Source: Cyanobium sp. Morenito 9A2
Lineage (GTDB): Bacteria > Cyanobacteriota > Cyanobacteriia > PCC-6307 > Cyanobiaceae
DNA: 34,662 bases
Direction: 5' to 3'
Assembly (NCBI RefSeq): GCF_024345575.1
Contig: NZ_JAGQBJ010000019.1
Span: forward strand, 1 to 34,662
Made by a program: the position numbers and the translations under genes. The notes below the pieces were generated by a model, which saw only the letters and a list, made by a program, of their open reading frames with translations, did no database searches and was not told the origin of the DNA. Within the stretch, counting starts at the first letter, position 1; each line of letters starts with the position of its first letter. Below are positions 33,329 to 34,662 of the stretch, piece after piece.

Positions 33329-34180
33329 ATGACCCTCGTCAACGCCGCCTATCTGGGCCTCGATCGCTACGCCAGCAACCAAAACAATGAGAACTGGGCC
33401 GCTGGCTCCGATCAGGAGAAAACCGCACTGATCAATGCGGTGTATCGCCAGGTGCTTGGTTACCAGTACCTGATGGCCAACGAGCGCCTCACCGGCGCTG
33501 AATCGTTGTTCCGCAACGGCTACCTCAGCGTGCGTGAGTTCGTTCGCACGGTGGCCAAGAGTGGTTTGTATCGCGAAAAGTTTTTTAATAACACCAATCC
33601 CTACCATTTCATTGAGCTGAACTTCAAGCATCTGCTCGGTCGTGCGCCAGAAGGGAAAGCTGAAATGCTCCATCACTTCTCGCTACTGCAAGAGCATGGC
33701 GTGGAGGCGGAGATTGATTCCTACATCGACAGTGAGGAGTATCAGAACCGCTTCGGAGAAGAGCAGGTGCCGTTCCTGCACGGTTGGGACTACTCCGCCG
33801 GTCAGGTCGGCCGCCAGTTTTCCTGGCTGCTTCAACTCACCCGTGGGGTCGCCGCCTCGGTCAAAGGCGACCTCACCGGCAACAGTTCCCGGCTGGGCAA
33901 GGCCCTTCACCAGGATCGGGCCCTTCCCGTCGTCAGCCCCAACGCCAAGGGGGCCGGCTACCAGCCCACCGGCGCCGCCAACGAATCGATCACCCAAAGC
34001 GCCCGAGGCATCGGTGAAAAATCCCGCGTCTACCGCGTGGAGGCCACCGGCCTCACCAACTACCGCCTGCACAAGCGCAGCAGCATCGTTCGCTTCGTGA
34101 CCTTCGACAAGCTGCTGGAAGCCCAGCAAGCGATCCACCGCCAGGGCGGTCGGGTGGCCAGCGTTTCGCCTGTCAACTGA
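33329..34180 (+). CDS. cpcC: Phycocyanin rod linker (second copy)
   Basis: A 283-residue rod linker with the same domain order as the first copy: PBS-linker domain about residues 20-155 (INAVYRQVLGYQYLMANERL, ESLFRNGYLSVREFVRTVAK, FIELNFKHLLGRAP) and CpcD-like domain about 227-283 (YRVEATGLTNYRLHKRSSIV, KLLEAQQAIHRQGGRVASVS). It differs from the first copy throughout, so it is a diverged paralogue and probably sits at a different position in the rod. No cpcD follows; it is a single-gene unit with its own terminator. Confidence 0.95.
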   Translation: MTLVNAAYLGLDRYASNQNNENWAAGSDQEKTALINAVYRQVLGYQYLMANERLTGAESLFRNGYLSVREFVRTVAKSGLYREKFFNNTNPYHFIELNFKHLLGRAPEGKAEMLHHFSLLQEHGVEAEIDSYIDSEEYQNRFGEEQVPFLHGWDYSAGQVGRQFSWLLQLTRGVAASVKGDLTGNSSRLGKALHQDRALPVVSPNAKGAGYQPTGAANESITQSARGIGEKSRVYRVEATGLTNYRLHKRSSIVRFVTFDKLLEAQQAIHRQGGRVASVSPVN

Positions 34181-34241
34181 GCCGAGTGGGCCAAGGGGCT
34201 TCCACCCCTAGCGCTTCTCCTCAATCTCCGCCCATCTCGAT

Positions 34242-34271
34242 CCCGGCAGCTTCATCAGCGCCGGGTTTTTT
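34242..34271 (+). terminator. Terminator after cpcC2
   Basis: CCCGGC at 34242-34247 pairs with GCCGGG at 34260-34265 (loop of 12 bases) followed by six T, about 60 bp after the cpcC2 stop. Confidence 0.75.
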
Positions 34272-34322
34272 ATGGCCTGCTCGCAAACAGAGCTACGGAA
34301 AATCTTCAGATTTCAATCAACC

Positions 34323-34352
34323 TTGGGCACGGTCACGGCATGGCCTGACAAT
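34323..34352 (+). promoter_or_regulatory. Possible promoter of the second cpcB
   Basis: TTGGGC (34323-34328) and GACAAT (34347-34352) are separated by 18 bases. This would give a leader of about 185 bases. Both boxes are imperfect. Confidence 0.3.
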
Positions 34353-34512
34353 AGTGATGACCCTTTGTGAACTTCCCATCGAAGTGCGCCGTTCTTTCGC
34401 AGAATGCACGAGGTCAAGCGAAGGCATTCGGCCCACGGGCATCGCCGTGAATCTGATGCTTTCGATGGCTACGTGGGTCATCATCAAATGACCTCACCGA
34501 TCCACCCAACCC

Positions 34513-34526
34513 CGACGCTAGCGTCG
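34513..34526. promoter_or_regulatory. 14-bp palindrome before the second cpcB
   Basis: CGACGCTAGCGTCG is a perfect 14-bp palindrome in the leader, followed by AGGAG (34532-34536), a good ribosome-binding site for the ATG at 34546. It could form a leader hairpin close to the site or be a protein-binding site. Confidence 0.4.
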
Positions 34527-34545
34527 AGAATAGGAGCTCTTATCT

Positions 34546-34662
34546 ATGACCTACGACGCCTTCACCAAGGTCGTTGCTCAGGCTGATGCCCGCGGCGAAT
34601 TCCTCAACGGTGGCCAGATTGATGCCCTCGCGGCGATCGTCGCTGACAGCAACAAGCGGCTG
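34546..34662 (+). CDS. cpcB: Phycocyanin beta subunit (second copy, cut by window edge)
   Basis: The first 39 codons of a second cpcB ([20 protein letters not shown], then on to SNKRL). All 117 bases are identical to bases 32001-32117 of the first copy, including third positions. The gene continues past the end of the window. A good AGGAG ribosome-binding site lies upstream, unlike the first copy. A cpcA partner is expected beyond the edge. Confidence 0.95.
   Translation, partial: MTYDAFTKVVAQADARGEFLNGGQIDALAAIVADSNKRL

Larger units (their letters stand above)
34181..34545. other. Region between cpcC2 and the second cpcB
   Basis: This 365-bp stretch contains the cpcC2 terminator, a possible promoter and a leader for the second cpcB. 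It does not resemble the region before cpcB1 in sequence. A 45-codon frame (34357-34491) is present but has no family signature. Confidence 0.5.

Noticed and set aside
34357-34491. 45-codon frame in the leader of the second cpcB
   Set aside because: No homology signal, no clear ribosome-binding site, and it lies within the likely 5' leader.
1-34662. CRISPR array, insertion sequence or integrase
   Set aside because: No regularly spaced repeats, transposase or integrase motifs were seen in any frame.

Overview
The window is GC-rich DNA from a unicellular picocyanobacterium of the Synechococcus/Cyanobium type. The evidence is photosystem II genes (psbB, psbT, psbM), cytochrome b6f genes (petB, petD), a D1-processing-type protease (ctpA) and phycocyanin rod genes (cpc), together with HIP1-type GCGATCGC sites, small gene spacing and a gene order resembling the picocyanobacterial core chromosome. 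No phycoerythrin gene is visible, which fits a phycocyanin-rich, green freshwater or brackish lineage, but the window covers only part of the pigment regions.

Layout. 1-205: nothing recognised. 206-1684: GH100 invertase. 1730-3016 (minus): petB-petD with a strong terminator. 3067-6328 (plus): ctpA, an HD phosphohydrolase and minC, joined by ATGA/TAATG overlaps. 6318-8526 (minus): a two-gene chromate-type transporter plus a two-HKD phospholipase D-like protein, lying between minC and minD-minE. 8647-10083 (plus): minD (no ATG/GTG/TTG start available), minE and a small LuxR-type HTH protein, followed by tRNA-Thr(UGU). 10168-11182: about 1 kb of apparently non-coding or decayed DNA with GC-rich inverted repeats. 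11183-13013: a 2OG-Fe(II) oxygenase-like protein, a DUF1543 protein and a small secreted protein. 13193-17645 (minus): a run of thioesterase, dprA, prmC, tsaC/sua5, a 53-aa membrane peptide and a LytM/M23 endopeptidase. 17717-21206: tandem universal stress protein, psbM, a 2Fe-2S ferredoxin-like protein, psbB and psbT. 21452-27723 (plus): nrdR, rpsA, HAD hydrolase, metK, FGGY sugar kinase with a coupled micro-membrane protein, DUF2470 protein and comF; then tRNA-Phe. 27827-34662: phycobilisome region with a small unknown gene, a CpcT/CpeT lyase, a CpcG-family linker with a hydrophobic C-terminus (CpcL-like), an unknown coiled-coil gene, cpcC1-cpcD, cpcB1-cpcA1, cpcC2 and the start of a second cpcB.

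How they work together. The right end builds phycocyanin rods: alpha and beta subunits, two rod linkers, a rod cap, a bilin lyase, and a linker that may anchor rods directly to the thylakoid. The pet and psb genes supply the electron-transport complexes served by that antenna, and CtpA matures the D1 subunit. minC/minD/minE place the division septum. prmC, tsaC, rpsA and the tRNAs belong to translation; dprA and comF are DNA-uptake-type genes.

The most notable points are: (i) the second cpcB is identical to the first over all 117 visible bases although their leaders are unrelated; (ii) the CpcL-like linker; (iii) a transporter/PLD block splitting minC from minDE; (iv) a minD with no canonical start codon. 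I did not find a clear, wholly new multi-gene system; the transporter/PLD block and the 1-kb gap after tRNA-Thr are the most accessory-looking parts.
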